DNA of 39,704 nucleotides from Paludibacteraceae bacterium (GCA_017387515.1 JAFOFC010000003.1:1-39704); one strand, 5' to 3'; shown: positions 1 through 8,319, counted from the stretch's first letter. The notes: a model not told the origin generated them from the sequence alone. A program made the numbers and translations.

Positions 1-145
1 TCTTCCGACTTGGTTTCCGGCCGGGATTTACACATACAAAAACTACAAAATGTGAACTCGCTTCGCTCAAACAACACATTTTGCTTAACGTTTTTGCACA
101 TATAAATCTTTTTCCGACCTCCACCAAATGTCGTCAGATTGCATC
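1..145. repeat. Non-coding segment with 9-bp inverted repeat
   Basis: No gene is seen here. A perfect 9-bp inverted repeat (CAAAATGTG at 46-54, CACATTTTG at 75-83) encloses a 20-nt loop containing CGCTTCGCTCA, an 11-mer that recurs inside the amidase gene near 4557-4567. TTCCGAC occurs as a direct repeat at 3-9 and 112-118, and CCGGCCGG at 17-24 is a palindrome. This looks like a dispersed intergenic element cut by the window edge; its identity is unknown. Confidence 0.45.
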
Positions 146-193
146 GCCTCATCGAATCACCGAATCACCGAATCACCGCCTCACCGACTCACC
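146..193. repeat. 8-nt tandem repeat array (6 units)
   Basis: Six consecutive 8-nt units: GCCTCATC, GAATCACC three times, GCCTCACC, GACTCACC, followed by AATAAAA. The array runs into the 3' end of miaA, so the last miaA codons and stop are made of repeat sequence. It belongs to the same family as the arrays at 8271, 33047 and 39215. Confidence 0.8.
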
Positions 194-1078
194 AATAAAA
201 GAAACAATTCCGGCTTCGTCGTCGGGGTGAAACCAGGTGATGTCTGTGTCGCGGTTAAACCAAGTAAGTTGGCGCTTGGCATAGTGGCGCGAGTTTTGCT
301 GGATGAGTTCGATAACGCGCTCTTTGCTTTCTATTTTGCCATCCCAAAAATCAAACCACTCCTTAAAACCAACGGTGTTAAGCGAGTTGTTGTGCTTGTA
401 TGGGTAGGCGCGTTTGGCTTCTTCTTCCAGTCCGTCTGCAATCATGATTTCTACGCGTTGGTTGATGCGCTCGTATAGTTCGGGACGTGGTCGGTTCAAA
501 CCAATTTTTATGATGCTAAAGGGTCTTTCTTTTTTACGATGGGTAAGCAGACTAGAGTAGGGTTTGCCCATTTCTAAACAGACTTCTACGGCGTGCATTA
601 CCCGACGGTAGTTGCACAAATCTACTTTGTTGTAATGTTCGGGGTCTAATGCTTTAAGCATTTCTTGCAAAACGGGTAGCCCTTGTGTTTGATAGAGGTT
701 TTGTACGTGTGTGCGTATTTCTTCGCTTACCGTAGGAATATCGTCCATGCCATTGCATACGGCATCAATGTACATCATTGAACCGCCTGTTAATACGGCG
801 TAGTCGTTGGTTTGGAACAAGGTTTCTAATGTTTGCAAGGCATCCAATTCGTATTGACCAGCACTGTAGGGTTGTTCTAGGGTGTGGGTGCCAATAAAAT
901 AGTGGGGCACTTGGGCTAGTTGCTCTGGGGTAGGGGCTGCGGTGCCAATTTCTATGCCTTGGTAGATTTGCCTAGAATCGGCTGATACTATAGAAGCACC
1001 AAAGCGTTGAGCCAACCGAATGCTTAAATCGGTTTTCCCAACGCCTGTAGGTCCTAAAAGTACAATTAAGTGTTTCAT
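173..1078 (-). CDS. miaA: tRNA dimethylallyltransferase MiaA
   Basis: Transfers a dimethylallyl group from DMAPP to N6 of A37 in tRNAs that read codons starting with U, in the cytoplasm. Seen directly: P-loop GPTGVGKT at residues 9-16, the DSRQIYQG segment at 34-41 that contacts substrate, and the family's TGGSMMY and GLNRPR-type segments further on. At 301 residues the length is normal. Its ATG overlaps the stop of the upstream pRiA4b-like gene (ATGA), so the two are probably co-transcribed and coupled. The last residues (ESVRR) are encoded by an 8-nt tandem array that continues past the stop, so the C-terminus may have been reshaped by the repeat. Confidence 0.96.
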   Translation of the reverse strand: MKHLIVLLGPTGVGKTDLSIRLAQRFGASIVSADSRQIYQGIEIGTAAPTPEQLAQVPHYFIGTHTLEQPYSAGQYELDALQTLETLFQTNDYAVLTGGSMMYIDAVCNGMDDIPTVSEEIRTHVQNLYQTQGLPVLQEMLKALDPEHYNKVDLCNYRRVMHAVEVCLEMGKPYSSLLTHRKKERPFSIIKIGLNRPRPELYERINQRVEIMIADGLEEEAKRAYPYKHNNSLNTVGFKEWFDFWDGKIESKERVIELIQQNSRHYAKRQLTWFNRDTDITWFHPDDEAGIVSFIGESVRR

Positions 1079-1632
1079 GACAATGAAAAATCATCGTCAA
1101 AGTTCATGTCGCTAAAACTTTCGTTGTCTAACTCGTCCATGTCAAACCCTTCGTCTCCGTAAAAGTTTTCGTCAAACAATTCGGTGTCTTTTTTAACGGT
1201 GGTAGTTAGCGATTCAATATCTTCTAGTTTGTATTGTTCGGGGGCATTGCCCATCGATGCCGAGCAGATGGCAGCAGGTAGGTCTTGACCTGGAATGGCT
1301 TCTTTAAGTTCCATAAAGAAAGCTCTGTCCGAAATATAGTCAAATACGTACAATACTTTTTGGTGTTCTTCTGTAATCAATTCTTCCAAACGCGTATCTT
1401 CCATTACGTAGTTGTCTGTATCAGCGTCGGTGTCCATCTCGACCAAGGTGATTTCTTGTTCTTTTTCCCAATCTTCGTTGCAAATAAAGAAAGAGGTCAT
1501 GGCATCTTTGTCGTAGTTAACGGCATCAAGAATGGCATTATGAAGATCCAAGAAACTTGCTTCAGAATCAATCGAGATTTCTCTCATGAATTGATCTTCT
1601 TCGTCTGATATTAAAATAAATTTGTATACCAT
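1075..1632 (-). CDS. pRiA4b ORF-3-like protein (PF07929-type)
   Basis: A 185-residue acidic protein. The N-terminal part (MVYKFILISDEEDQFMREI, then a helix with FLDLHNAILDAV and the FFICNEDW strand) fits the plasmid pRiA4b ORF-3 fold seen in many Bacteroidota chromosomes. The last 50 or so residues are strongly acidic (runs of D, E, F, S, M) and look disordered. Molecular function is not known for the family; the name comes from a plasmid gene and does not itself imply mobility here. It lies 9 nt after dnaA and overlaps miaA by 4 nt, so it is probably the middle gene of one transcript. Assignment rests on pattern recognition. Confidence 0.75.
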   Translation of the reverse strand: MVYKFILISDEEDQFMREISIDSEASFLDLHNAILDAVNYDKDAMTSFFICNEDWEKEQEITLVEMDTDADTDNYVMEDTRLEELITEEHQKVLYVFDYISDRAFFMELKEAIPGQDLPAAICSASMGNAPEQYKLEDIESLTTTVKKDTELFDENFYGDEGFDMDELDNESFSDMNFDDDFSLS

Positions 1633-1641
1633 ATGGTTAAA

Positions 1642-3009
1642 TTATAGCGCGTTTAGTTTTTGTTCTAATTCTTCGATACTGTGACGGAAATGTTTGTCGG
1701 TATCAATTAAGTCGCTAACGGTTTTGCAAGCGTGCAATACGGTAGCATGGTTGCGTTTGCCAATGGTGGTGCCAATGGTGGTAAGGGTTTCTTCGGTTAA
1801 TTTGCTAGCAAAGTACATGGCCACTTGGCGGGCTTGTACAATTTCGCGTTTGCGCGATGCCGATTGCAACTGCTCTGAAGTAATGCCAAAGTATTGACAT
1901 ACTGCATTTAGTATGGCAGGAATGTTTTGTTTTTCTTCGTTGGTGCCTACCAAATTGCTTACTACTTTCTTGGCTAAATCTAGGTTGATGGTGCGTTGGT
2001 TTAGCGTAGATTGGGCAATCAACGAGATAATGGTACCCTCTAGGTTACGTACATTGTCGGTTACATGTTCGGCAATGTAGTTGATGATGTTTTCGGGCAA
2101 TTTTAGGCCGTCTTTTTCGGCTTTTTGTTGCAAAATCGATTTACGGGTAGCAAAGTCGGGCGATTCTAGCTCTGCCGATAAACCCCATTTAAAGCGGTTT
2201 AATAAACGTTCTTCCAATCCTTCTAATTCAGCGGGTTTTTTGTCGCAGGTTAGAATCAATTGCTTGCCCGATTGGTGCAAGTGGTTAAAGATATGGAAGA
2301 AGGTGTTTTGGGTGGCAGTTTTCTTGCCTTCGCCAAATTCTTGAATATCGTCGATGATAAGAACGTCTACGGTTTGGTAGAAATTCAAGAAATCGTTGGT
2401 TTGACCATTTCTGCTAGCCTCGGTGTATTGCAATTGGAATAAGTTGGCCGAAACGTAAAGAATGCGTTTTTGTGGGTGCAATTCTTTGGTTTTAATACCA
2501 ATGGCATTGGCCAAGTGAGTTTTACCCACACCCGATTTGCCGTATATAAACAAAGGGTTGAAAATGGTTTTGCCTGGTTGGCTTGCAATGTTGATACCAG
2601 CGGTGCGGGTAAGTTTGTTGCATTCGCCTTCTACAAAGTTGTTGAACGTAAGTTTGTAGTTTAGGTTGGATTCAAAATCGGAACCTTGATTTTTTTTGCG
2701 TTCTATGTGTTTGTCTAAACCAACCATATCGGTAGTACCTCCGCGTTTAATGGCTTGGTCTACTACAACGCGATACATTAATTTGGTATGACGTCCGCAA
2801 ATACGGCTAAGGGTAGTACTTAACAAACCTGCGTATTGTTCGTCGATGTACTCATAGTAGAATTGACTGGGCACCATAATGGTAAGCACATCATTTTGGT
2901 AGCTGATGGGCTCTATGGGGCTGAACCATGTATCAAATGCATCAATGTCTACGTTGTCTTTGATAACGGCTAAACAGTCATTCCATATTTGTGTTAAATT
3001 TTCGTTCAT
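1642..3009 (-). CDS. dnaA: Chromosomal replication initiator DnaA
   Basis: ATP-dependent initiator that binds DnaA boxes and opens oriC. Domain I is residues 1-85; a short linker (about 86-115) is followed by the AAA+ core with Walker A GKSGVGKT (157-164) and Walker B LIIDDIQ (217-223). The C-terminal DNA-binding domain carries the signature GTTIGKRNHATVLHACKTV near 417-435. At 455 residues it is typical for Bacteroidota. It is the first gene of a leftward run with the pRiA4b-like gene and miaA. The AT-rich upstream region shows no cluster of TTATCCACA boxes, so oriC is not evident next to it. Confidence 0.98.
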   Translation of the reverse strand: MNENLTQIWNDCLAVIKDNVDIDAFDTWFSPIEPISYQNDVLTIMVPSQFYYEYIDEQYAGLLSTTLSRICGRHTKLMYRVVVDQAIKRGGTTDMVGLDKHIERKKNQGSDFESNLNYKLTFNNFVEGECNKLTRTAGINIASQPGKTIFNPLFIYGKSGVGKTHLANAIGIKTKELHPQKRILYVSANLFQLQYTEASRNGQTNDFLNFYQTVDVLIIDDIQEFGEGKKTATQNTFFHIFNHLHQSGKQLILTCDKKPAELEGLEERLLNRFKWGLSAELESPDFATRKSILQQKAEKDGLKLPENIINYIAEHVTDNVRNLEGTIISLIAQSTLNQRTINLDLAKKVVSNLVGTNEEKQNIPAILNAVCQYFGITSEQLQSASRKREIVQARQVAMYFASKLTEETLTTIGTTIGKRNHATVLHACKTVSDLIDTDKHFRHSIEELEQKLNAL

Positions 3010-3238
3010 TTTTATGAGTACGTTTTTAAGGTTTCGTTTTGATGTGTTGCAAAAGTCTATCTTTTTTTGTGAAAAAAAAAATCACTAAAAGTTTGGATTT
3101 CTAAAAAAAACTATAACTATTTGATAAATAAATCATTGTTGTAAACTGCAGAAAATCAAATATTTACAAATGCTTATTTTTTGAAATCATTGAACCTCAA
3201 ATATTTAATGTTTGCGATAAAATTCCCGCAACTTTTGC
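3010..3238. other. AT-rich intergenic region upstream of dnaA
   Basis: About 230 nt with long A and T runs between dnaA and the terminator of the MCE gene. It presumably holds the dnaA promoter: on the minus strand GACTTTTG (3049-3056) is one base from the TAnnTTTG box, but no clear upstream element was found. No DnaA-box cluster, RNA gene or small ORF with support is visible. Confidence 0.5.
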
Positions 3239-3277
3239 AAAAAAAATAAGAACCTGCTCATTTTCAGCAGGTTCTTA
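3239..3277 (-). terminator. Intrinsic terminator after the MCE gene
   Basis: A perfect 12-bp stem (arms 3247-3258 and 3266-3277, loop of 7) is followed, read leftward, by eight U residues. It ends the amidase-MCE transcript 32 nt after the MCE stop codon and separates it from dnaA. Confidence 0.9.
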
Positions 3278-3308
3278 CGATGTGTTAAAATCTGTTAAAA
3301 ATGTTATT

Positions 3309-4214
3309 TTATTTTTTTGCTTCTTTTTTCTCTTTGCTACCAAAAACAGAGAAGTGAACGTAACGTTTGGGGTTCTCTTTCAGGTCAATTAGTAGTGCAT
3401 TGGCACTTTGAACAGTTGAGTCTAGGTTTTGGTACAAATCTTTGTCGTTAAGCAAGGCTCCCAACGAGTTGTCGGTGCTTTTAAATTGATTGCTTACGTA
3501 TTCTAAATTGGCAATTAAAGCTTCGATGTTGTTTAGCGTGCTATCCCATTGAACGGCGGCTATCTCGTCGCTTACAGCGGCAAAGTTAGTAGCAATGGTA
3601 TCTACTTTGGCTAAGGTGCCAGGAACATTGTTCTTTAAATCAGTACTCATGCTTTTGATGTTTGCCATGCTGGTTTCTAAATCGGCAAGGATCTTCTCAA
3701 TTCGCTCGCTATTTACCGTTTGGTTGATGGCTCTTAGTGTAGAATCCAATTGGGGCATCATGGCTTTTACCGGTTCAACCAATGCGTCGGTTACGGCGGC
3801 CATTAACCCATTTTGTATGCCTGTTCTTAGGGTGTCGCCAGGTTGCATGAATTGATCGCTATAACCTAATCGTAGTTGGATAGCCTTGTCGCCCATTAAT
3901 CCCGTGTCGTACACTTCGGCTATGGTACCTTTGGGAACTACTAGTTTGTTATCGACTGTAATTTGAAGGGTAATAGGGGCTTCTTTGGTGTAGTCGAATA
4001 TAATTTCGCTAACGTGTCCTACTTGATAACCGTTAATCATAACGGGGGTAGTGGGAACAATACCATCTACGCGCTCGTATTGGGCGTAAAAATAGGTAGT
4101 AGGCTGAAAAATGTTGATGCCTTTTAGGTAGTTTAAGCCAAAATAAAGCATGCCCAATGCCACAATAACCACAATACCAATTTTGACTTCGCGTGATAAT
4201 TTAAATTTTTTCAT
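3309..4214 (-). CDS. MlaD/MCE-domain protein
   Basis: Probable periplasmic, inner-membrane-anchored lipid-binding component of an Mla-type ABC system that moves phospholipids between membranes. Seen: a short basic N-terminus, one membrane segment at about residues 11-30 (IGIVVIVALGMLYFGLNYL), then an MCE domain at about 37-115 with the typical stretch VDGIVPTTPVMINGYQVG. The C-terminal half (about 140-280) is predicted alpha-helical, rich in spaced hydrophobics, as in MCE proteins that form a helical barrel. It follows the amidase by 27 nt on the same strand and has its own terminator. The partner ATPase and permease (mlaF/mlaE) are not in this window. Confidence 0.9.
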   Translation of the reverse strand: MKKFKLSREVKIGIVVIVALGMLYFGLNYLKGINIFQPTTYFYAQYERVDGIVPTTPVMINGYQVGHVSEIIFDYTKEAPITLQITVDNKLVVPKGTIAEVYDTGLMGDKAIQLRLGYSDQFMQPGDTLRTGIQNGLMAAVTDALVEPVKAMMPQLDSTLRAINQTVNSERIEKILADLETSMANIKSMSTDLKNNVPGTLAKVDTIATNFAAVSDEIAAVQWDSTLNNIEALIANLEYVSNQFKSTDNSLGALLNDKDLYQNLDSTVQSANALLIDLKENPKRYVHFSVFGSKEKKEAKK

Positions 4215-4241
4215 ATCGCTATTTTATTAAAAGTCTATGTA

Positions 4242-5510
4242 TTAATCTAGGTAAACGCGTTTTCCGTCTTGATACGTTACTATAAATGCATCTGGAAAAT
4301 ATTGTTTAATGTTGTTGCGTTGTTTTTCAATTTCTTCTTTGCTACTAGCTGGCCCAACCAAGTATTTGTACACGTTATTTTCGTGTTTTACATTGCCTAT
4401 GATTAACCCATGAAATACCTTGTTGGTAAGGTTGTAGTTGTTTTTCGATACCAATATTTGCCAATAGTATTCGATTGTTGAGTCGTTGAGTTGTTTAGTC
4501 GATTCATTAGTTTTGCGATTCAACGATTCATCAACTTTCGACTTTTGACTTTTATTCGCTTCGCTCATGAAGTCAGGCTGCGCCTCGGCATAGCCAAATG
4601 AATTTGTCTCTGCACTCGGCTTGCTTTGACTTTCGACTTTCGACTTTTGACTTTCTACTTCTGACTTTTGACTTTCGACTTTCGACTCTTGACTATTCTC
4701 GGTCGCTGAGCTTGTCGAAGCGCCCGAACCACTTTCGCTATCCTTGCCGTTTTTCTTGTCAATATTGTGTTTATAGTCGGTAAACGCTTGGTAAATCGCC
4801 TTACAAATTTTGGTTTGATTGTCGCTATTGTTTAAGAATTTTTCTTCTTCTTTGTTCGATATAAAGCCTAACTCAATCAAAATAGAAGGCATGGTAGTGG
4901 CACGCAAAACCAAGAATCCCGCTTGTCTAACCCCACGGTTGTTGCGTTTAGAAGCATTTATCATGTTTTGTTGAATTAAATCGGCACAACTGATGCTTCT
5001 GTCCATGTATTGGTCTTTCATAAACTCAAACATGATGTACGAGTCGGTCGAGTTAGGATCAAACCCTTCGTATTTCTTTTCGTAATCGTCTTCTAATAGA
5101 ATTACCGAGTTTTCTAGCATAGCAACCTCCATGTTTTCTTTGCTACGCGATACCCCTAAGGTGAAGGTTTCCATACCATTGGCCGATTTGTTTTTGCTAG
5201 CATTGGTATGAATGGATATAAAAAGGTCTGCTTTGGCGCGGTTGGCAATGCGGGCGCGTTCGTTTAGGTTAACAAAAACGTCTTTGTTGCGGGTGTAGAT
5301 TACTTTTACATCGGGGTGATTTTTTTTGATTAAATCGCCCAATTCTAAGGTGTATTTTAGGTTGATGTTTTTTTCTTTAGAAAAGGCGCCTACGGCACCA
5401 GCGTCGTTTCCGCCATGACCCGCATCTAACACCACTGTAAAGGCGTGGGCAGTTAGCATGCAGCACAACAAGGCAAAGGTAAGAAGTAGGTGTTTCTGCA
5501 TAGTTGTCAT
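4242..5510 (-). CDS. N-acetylmuramoyl-L-alanine amidase with SPOR-like tail
   Basis: Cleaves the amide bond between MurNAc and the stem peptide; periplasmic, probably acting in cell separation. Signal peptide is about residues 1-23. The Amidase_3 domain (about 24-245) shows the zinc-site motifs DAGHGG (His32), SIHTNAS (His101) and the catalytic LIELGF (Glu213). Residues 348-422 (YYWQILVSKNN... to the end) resemble a SPOR peptidoglycan-binding domain. The linker between them (about 252-347) is low-complexity and encoded by tandem DNA repeats in frame: heptapeptides of the type ESQKSKV come from 7-nt units, because three units make 21 nt. Divergent from lptD; a TACTTTTG promoter box lies just upstream. 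Start could be Met1 or Met4. Confidence 0.93.
   Translation of the reverse strand: MTTMQKHLLLTFALLCCMLTAHAFTVVLDAGHGGNDAGAVGAFSKEKNINLKYTLELGDLIKKNHPDVKVIYTRNKDVFVNLNERARIANRAKADLFISIHTNASKNKSANGMETFTLGVSRSKENMEVAMLENSVILLEDDYEKKYEGFDPNSTDSYIMFEFMKDQYMDRSISCADLIQQNMINASKRNNRGVRQAGFLVLRATTMPSILIELGFISNKEEEKFLNNSDNQTKICKAIYQAFTDYKHNIDKKNGKDSESGSGASTSSATENSQESKVESQKSEVESQKSKVESQSKPSAETNSFGYAEAQPDFMSEANKSQKSKVDESLNRKTNESTKQLNDSTIEYYWQILVSKNNYNLTNKVFHGLIIGNVKHENNVYKYLVGPASSKEEIEKQRNNIKQYFPDAFIVTYQDGKRVYLD
4477..4532. repeat. 8-nt repeats inside the amidase gene
   Basis: Units GTTGAGTC, GTTGAGTT, GTTTAGTC, GATTCATT at 4477-4508, then after 8 nt GATTCAAC and GATTCATC at 4517-4532. In the coding direction the first group reads GACTAAAC, AACTCAAC, GACTCAAC, followed by AAT, the same order and ending seen ahead of slyD. 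They encode the last part of the linker before the SPOR-like domain. Confidence 0.75.
4534..4554. repeat. 7-nt repeats inside the amidase gene (3 units)
   Basis: ACTTTCG, ACTTTTG, ACTTTTA in tandem, directly beside the 8-nt units. Same 7-nt family as 4629-4698 and 8875-8909. Confidence 0.75.
4555..4624. repeat. Repeat-like insert in the amidase linker
   Basis: A 70-nt segment between two 7-nt arrays, with composition unlike the rest of the gene. It contains CGCTTCGCTCA, shared with the loop of the inverted repeat at 46-83, and the small palindrome CAAATGAATTTG. It encodes linker residues from about SKPSAETNSF to MSEANK in frame. I interpret it as another dispersed element absorbed into the coding sequence. 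Confidence 0.5.
4629..4698. repeat. 7-nt tandem repeat array inside the amidase gene (10 units)
   Basis: Ten uninterrupted 7-nt units (mostly ACTTTCG or ACTTTTG, with ACTTTCT, ACTTCTG, ACTCTTG, ACTATTC). Read on the minus strand this gives heptapeptide repeats ESQKSKV/ESQKSEV, because 21 nt equals three units and seven codons. Immediately upstream in the coding direction, 4701-4722 contains CTTCGACAAGCTCAGCG on the minus strand, a motif I recall as a dispersed repeat in other genomes. Confidence 0.85.
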
Positions 5511-5520
5511 ATCTATGTTG

Positions 5521-5550
5521 CAAAAGTAGTTATTTTTTTGATAAACAAAA
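5521..5550 (-). promoter_or_regulatory. Promoter of the amidase gene
   Basis: On the minus strand the -7 box is TACTTTTG (5521-5528), matching TAnnTTTG. A CAAAA run at 5546-5550 gives a TTTG-like -33 element at slightly short spacing. The transcript would start about 10 nt before the amidase ATG. Confidence 0.6.
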
Positions 5551-5592
5551 CTTAAAAAGGTTTATTCTTTTTTATCTATGCGCTAATTTATG

Positions 5593-5600
5593 TAACTTTG
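5593..5600 (+). promoter_or_regulatory. -7 box of the lptD promoter
   Basis: TAACTTTG matches the Bacteroidota TAnnTTTG box. The expected -33 region is T-rich without a clean TTTG. The implied start near 5606 leaves a leader of only about 15 nt before the TTG start codon. Confidence 0.55.
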
Positions 5601-5619
5601 CGCTTTCTATATTTAGCGA

Positions 5620-8241
5620 TTGAAACGATTTCTTAACATACTTGTTTTTTGCTTCCTGCTGTTACATACGGTTGTAATGTGGTCGCAAAATTCGTCTACC
5701 CAATTTACCTCTGATATAGAATACTCTGCACGCGACTCTATTGTGATGGAGGGGATGAACATTGCCTTGCTGTATGGCGATGCACAGGTGTATTACGAGG
5801 GGATGGAGTTAAAGGCCGAATTTATACGCATTAACCTAGATAGTAGTACGGTCTATGCTACGGGTGTGCCCGATTCGATGGGGGTATTGCAAGGAACGCC
5901 TGTGTTTAAAGAGGGCAGCGAAACCGTCGAGTCAAAAGCCATGAACTACAACATGAAAAGTAAAAAAGGCTTTATTTACGGCACGGTTACCCAGCAAGGC
6001 GAAGGGTATATTACCAGTCAGAAAACAAAAAAAGTGGGCGATGATGTGTATTGTTTGCAACACGGTAGGTATACCACTTGCGATCATCACGAACATCCAC
6101 ACTTTTATTTGGCGCTTACCAAAGCTAAAATGAAACAGGGTAGGTATATTGTAAGTGGCCCTGCCTACATGGTGGTAGAAGATATTCCCATTCCGTTAGC
6201 CCTTCCATTTGGTTATTTCCCTATCAATACGCAGTATTCGTCGGGTATTTTGTTCCCTACGTTGGGCGAAGAACAAAGCAGGGGTTTTTATGCCAAGGGG
6301 TTGGGGTATTATTTTGCGATCAACGATTACATCGATTTGGCAGCAACAGCCGATATTTATTCCAAAGGCTCGTGGTCGTTATCACTAGCATCGTCGTACA
6401 AGTGGCGTTATCATTTTGGTGGTTCATTCAACTTTAGTTACGTGTCGAATGTATACGGAACGCCTAATACGCCCGATTACCGTAAAACCAACGACTTTCG
6501 ATTTGTTTGGTCGCATACGCAAGATAAAAAGATGACACCCAATACGTCGTTCTCGGCCAGTGTTAACTTTTCTACTTCTAGTTACGAACAAAACAATACC
6601 GATAGTTATTATAACCCCAACGAATTATCGCAAAATACCAAAAGTTCTACCGTTACACTTACCCATAAGTTTGGCGATAGTCCGTTTTCGCTTTCGGCCA
6701 GTATGTACGTAACCCAACGTACGTCCGACTCTACCATTAACCTACAATTGCCATCGCTTAACTTAACCATGAGTAGGCAGTATCCCTTTAAACGAAAAAA
6801 ACGTGTGGGTAAAGAAAAATGGTACGAAAAAATTTCGATGTCGTACACCATGAACTTAACCAACAGTGTAACGGCCAAAGAGAGCGAATTTGCAACGATG
6901 GATTATTTGCGCGATTGGCGTTATGGGGTTAAACACAATTTACCTATATCGGCATCGTTTACCTTGTTTAAGTATCTAAACATGAACCTATCGCTTAACA
7001 ATAGTTTAAAATGGTACTTTAAAAAGGTAGAGCAAAACTGGGAAGGCGATGCGTCGGGTTCGGTGGTGCGCGATACAACCTATGGTTTTTATAATATTTA
7101 CGATGGCGATTTGTCGTTTAGTATGCAAACCCAATTGTTTGGTTTTTATACGCTCAAAAGCAAATCGGGCAAAAAAATGCCAGTATTTAGGCATAAGTTA
7201 GTGCCATCGGTGGGGGTTTCTTTCTCGCCCGATTATGGGGCACCGGGTTGGGGCTATTGGGGGTCGTACGAAAGGCCTAAAAAGGATGGAACTACCGAAA
7301 CTACCTATTACGATTATTTTTTGGGAGGCGTATACGGTGGATCGCCCAGTAGGGGGGCTAGTGGTACTATTTCCATGTCTATTGCCAATAACGTAGAAAT
7401 GAAATATTGGAGTAGTCGCGATACAACAGGGCAAGCCAAAAAGGTAACCATTATTGATAACTTAAGCATGAGTACCTCTTACAATATGTTTGCCGATTCG
7501 CTCAATTGGTCGGATATTAGCACCAATTTGCGCTTTAAAATATTGAATAAGTTTAGCCTTAACTTAGACATGACGTTCGACCCTTACACCTATCAGTTGG
7601 ACGATTTAGGTAGGCCGCGCAAGGTGAATGTGTCGCAAATTAGCAAAAATAAGGTACTGGGACGTATAAAAAGTGCTTCTACTTCTTTTGGATATACCTT
7701 TAATAATGCTACCTTTGCTAAAAAAGAAAAAAGAAAGGCGGCCCAGCCCGTTGTAGAAGAACAACCTAAGTCTGAATTGGAGCAGATATTAGAGGCCAAC
7801 GACCCCATGGCTAATGCCGGATTGCGTGCCGAAAAAGAAAAAGAAGAACGCAAAAAAGCCGATGCGGCTTATGCTGAATTTAAGGTACCTTGGAGTTTAA
7901 CCTTTAACTATAGTGTTCGGTATAGCTATGATAAGTTTAACGAAGAGATTATGGAATACGACCGCAAGTTAACCCATAACTTAAGCATATCGGGACGTAT
8001 CAATTTAACCCCAACTTGGGCGGTTACCATGTCTACTTATTACGACATTACCAACAATAGTTGGAGTTATTTAAACTGTACCATATCAAAAGATTTGCAT
8101 TGTTGGCAAATGTCCGCTAGTTTTGTGCCCATTGGCAGGTATTCTACCTATAATTTTATGATAGGGGTAAAATCTACCTTGCTTAAAGACTTAAAATACG
8201 AAAAACAAAGCGATGCCGGCAGCCAAGTAAAATGGTATTAA
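5620..8241 (+). CDS. lptD: LPS-assembly outer membrane protein LptD-like
   Basis: Outer-membrane barrel that inserts lipopolysaccharide into the outer leaflet with LptE. Signal peptide about residues 1-22 (hydrophobic, ending MWSQ). Residues about 28-150 form the OstA-like periplasmic domain (SIVMEGMNIALLYGDAQVYY, later YTTCDHHEHPHFYL). The rest is a long series of alternating amphipathic strands typical of a 26-stranded barrel (AIPLALPFGYFP-like segment, then repeated aromatic strands). An acidic/basic insert rich in Lys, Glu and Ala lies near 710-755. At 873 residues it suits Bacteroidota LptD. The start codon is TTG: an in-frame TAG sits two codons upstream, and the next Met would destroy the signal peptide. 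Divergent from the amidase gene. Confidence 0.9.
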   Translation: MKRFLNILVFCFLLLHTVVMWSQNSSTQFTSDIEYSARDSIVMEGMNIALLYGDAQVYYEGMELKAEFIRINLDSSTVYATGVPDSMGVLQGTPVFKEGSETVESKAMNYNMKSKKGFIYGTVTQQGEGYITSQKTKKVGDDVYCLQHGRYTTCDHHEHPHFYLALTKAKMKQGRYIVSGPAYMVVEDIPIPLALPFGYFPINTQYSSGILFPTLGEEQSRGFYAKGLGYYFAINDYIDLAATADIYSKGSWSLSLASSYKWRYHFGGSFNFSYVSNVYGTPNTPDYRKTNDFRFVWSHTQDKKMTPNTSFSASVNFSTSSYEQNNTDSYYNPNELSQNTKSSTVTLTHKFGDSPFSLSASMYVTQRTSDSTINLQLPSLNLTMSRQYPFKRKKRVGKEKWYEKISMSYTMNLTNSVTAKESEFATMDYLRDWRYGVKHNLPISASFTLFKYLNMNLSLNNSLKWYFKKVEQNWEGDASGSVVRDTTYGFYNIYDGDLSFSMQTQLFGFYTLKSKSGKKMPVFRHKLVPSVGVSFSPDYGAPGWGYWGSYERPKKDGTTETTYYDYFLGGVYGGSPSRGASGTISMSIANNVEMKYWSSRDTTGQAKKVTIIDNLSMSTSYNMFADSLNWSDISTNLRFKILNKFSLNLDMTFDPYTYQLDDLGRPRKVNVSQISKNKVLGRIKSASTSFGYTFNNATFAKKEKRKAAQPVVEEQPKSELEQILEANDPMANAGLRAEKEKEERKKADAAYAEFKVPWSLTFNYSVRYSYDKFNEEIMEYDRKLTHNLSISGRINLTPTWAVTMSTYYDITNNSWSYLNCTISKDLHCWQMSASFVPIGRYSTYNFMIGVKSTLLKDLKYEKQSDAGSQVKWY

Positions 8242-8250
8242 CAACCGTCG

Positions 8251-8310
8251 CTTGTCACTTGTCACTTGTCGACTCAACGCCTAAACGCCTAAACGACTCA
8301 ACGACTCAAC
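8251..8310. repeat. Composite 7-nt and 8-nt tandem array ahead of slyD
   Basis: Three 7-nt units (CTTGTCA, CTTGTCA, CTTGTCG; 8251-8271) pass directly into five 8-nt units (GACTCAAC, GCCTAAAC, GCCTAAAC, GACTCAAC, GACTCAAC; 8271-8310). AATAAAAAA and the slyD start codon follow at once, so the array forms the leader of slyD. Confidence 0.85.
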
Positions 8311-8319
8311 AATAAAAAA

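Noticed and set aside
3010..3238. oriC next to dnaA.
   Set aside because: AT-rich but no cluster of TTATCCACA-like boxes seen; adjacency to dnaA alone is insufficient.
4598..4783. Small plus-strand ORF across the amidase repeats.
   Set aside because: Its sequence is just the 7-nt repeat translated on the other strand (RLSTFDF-like periodicity).
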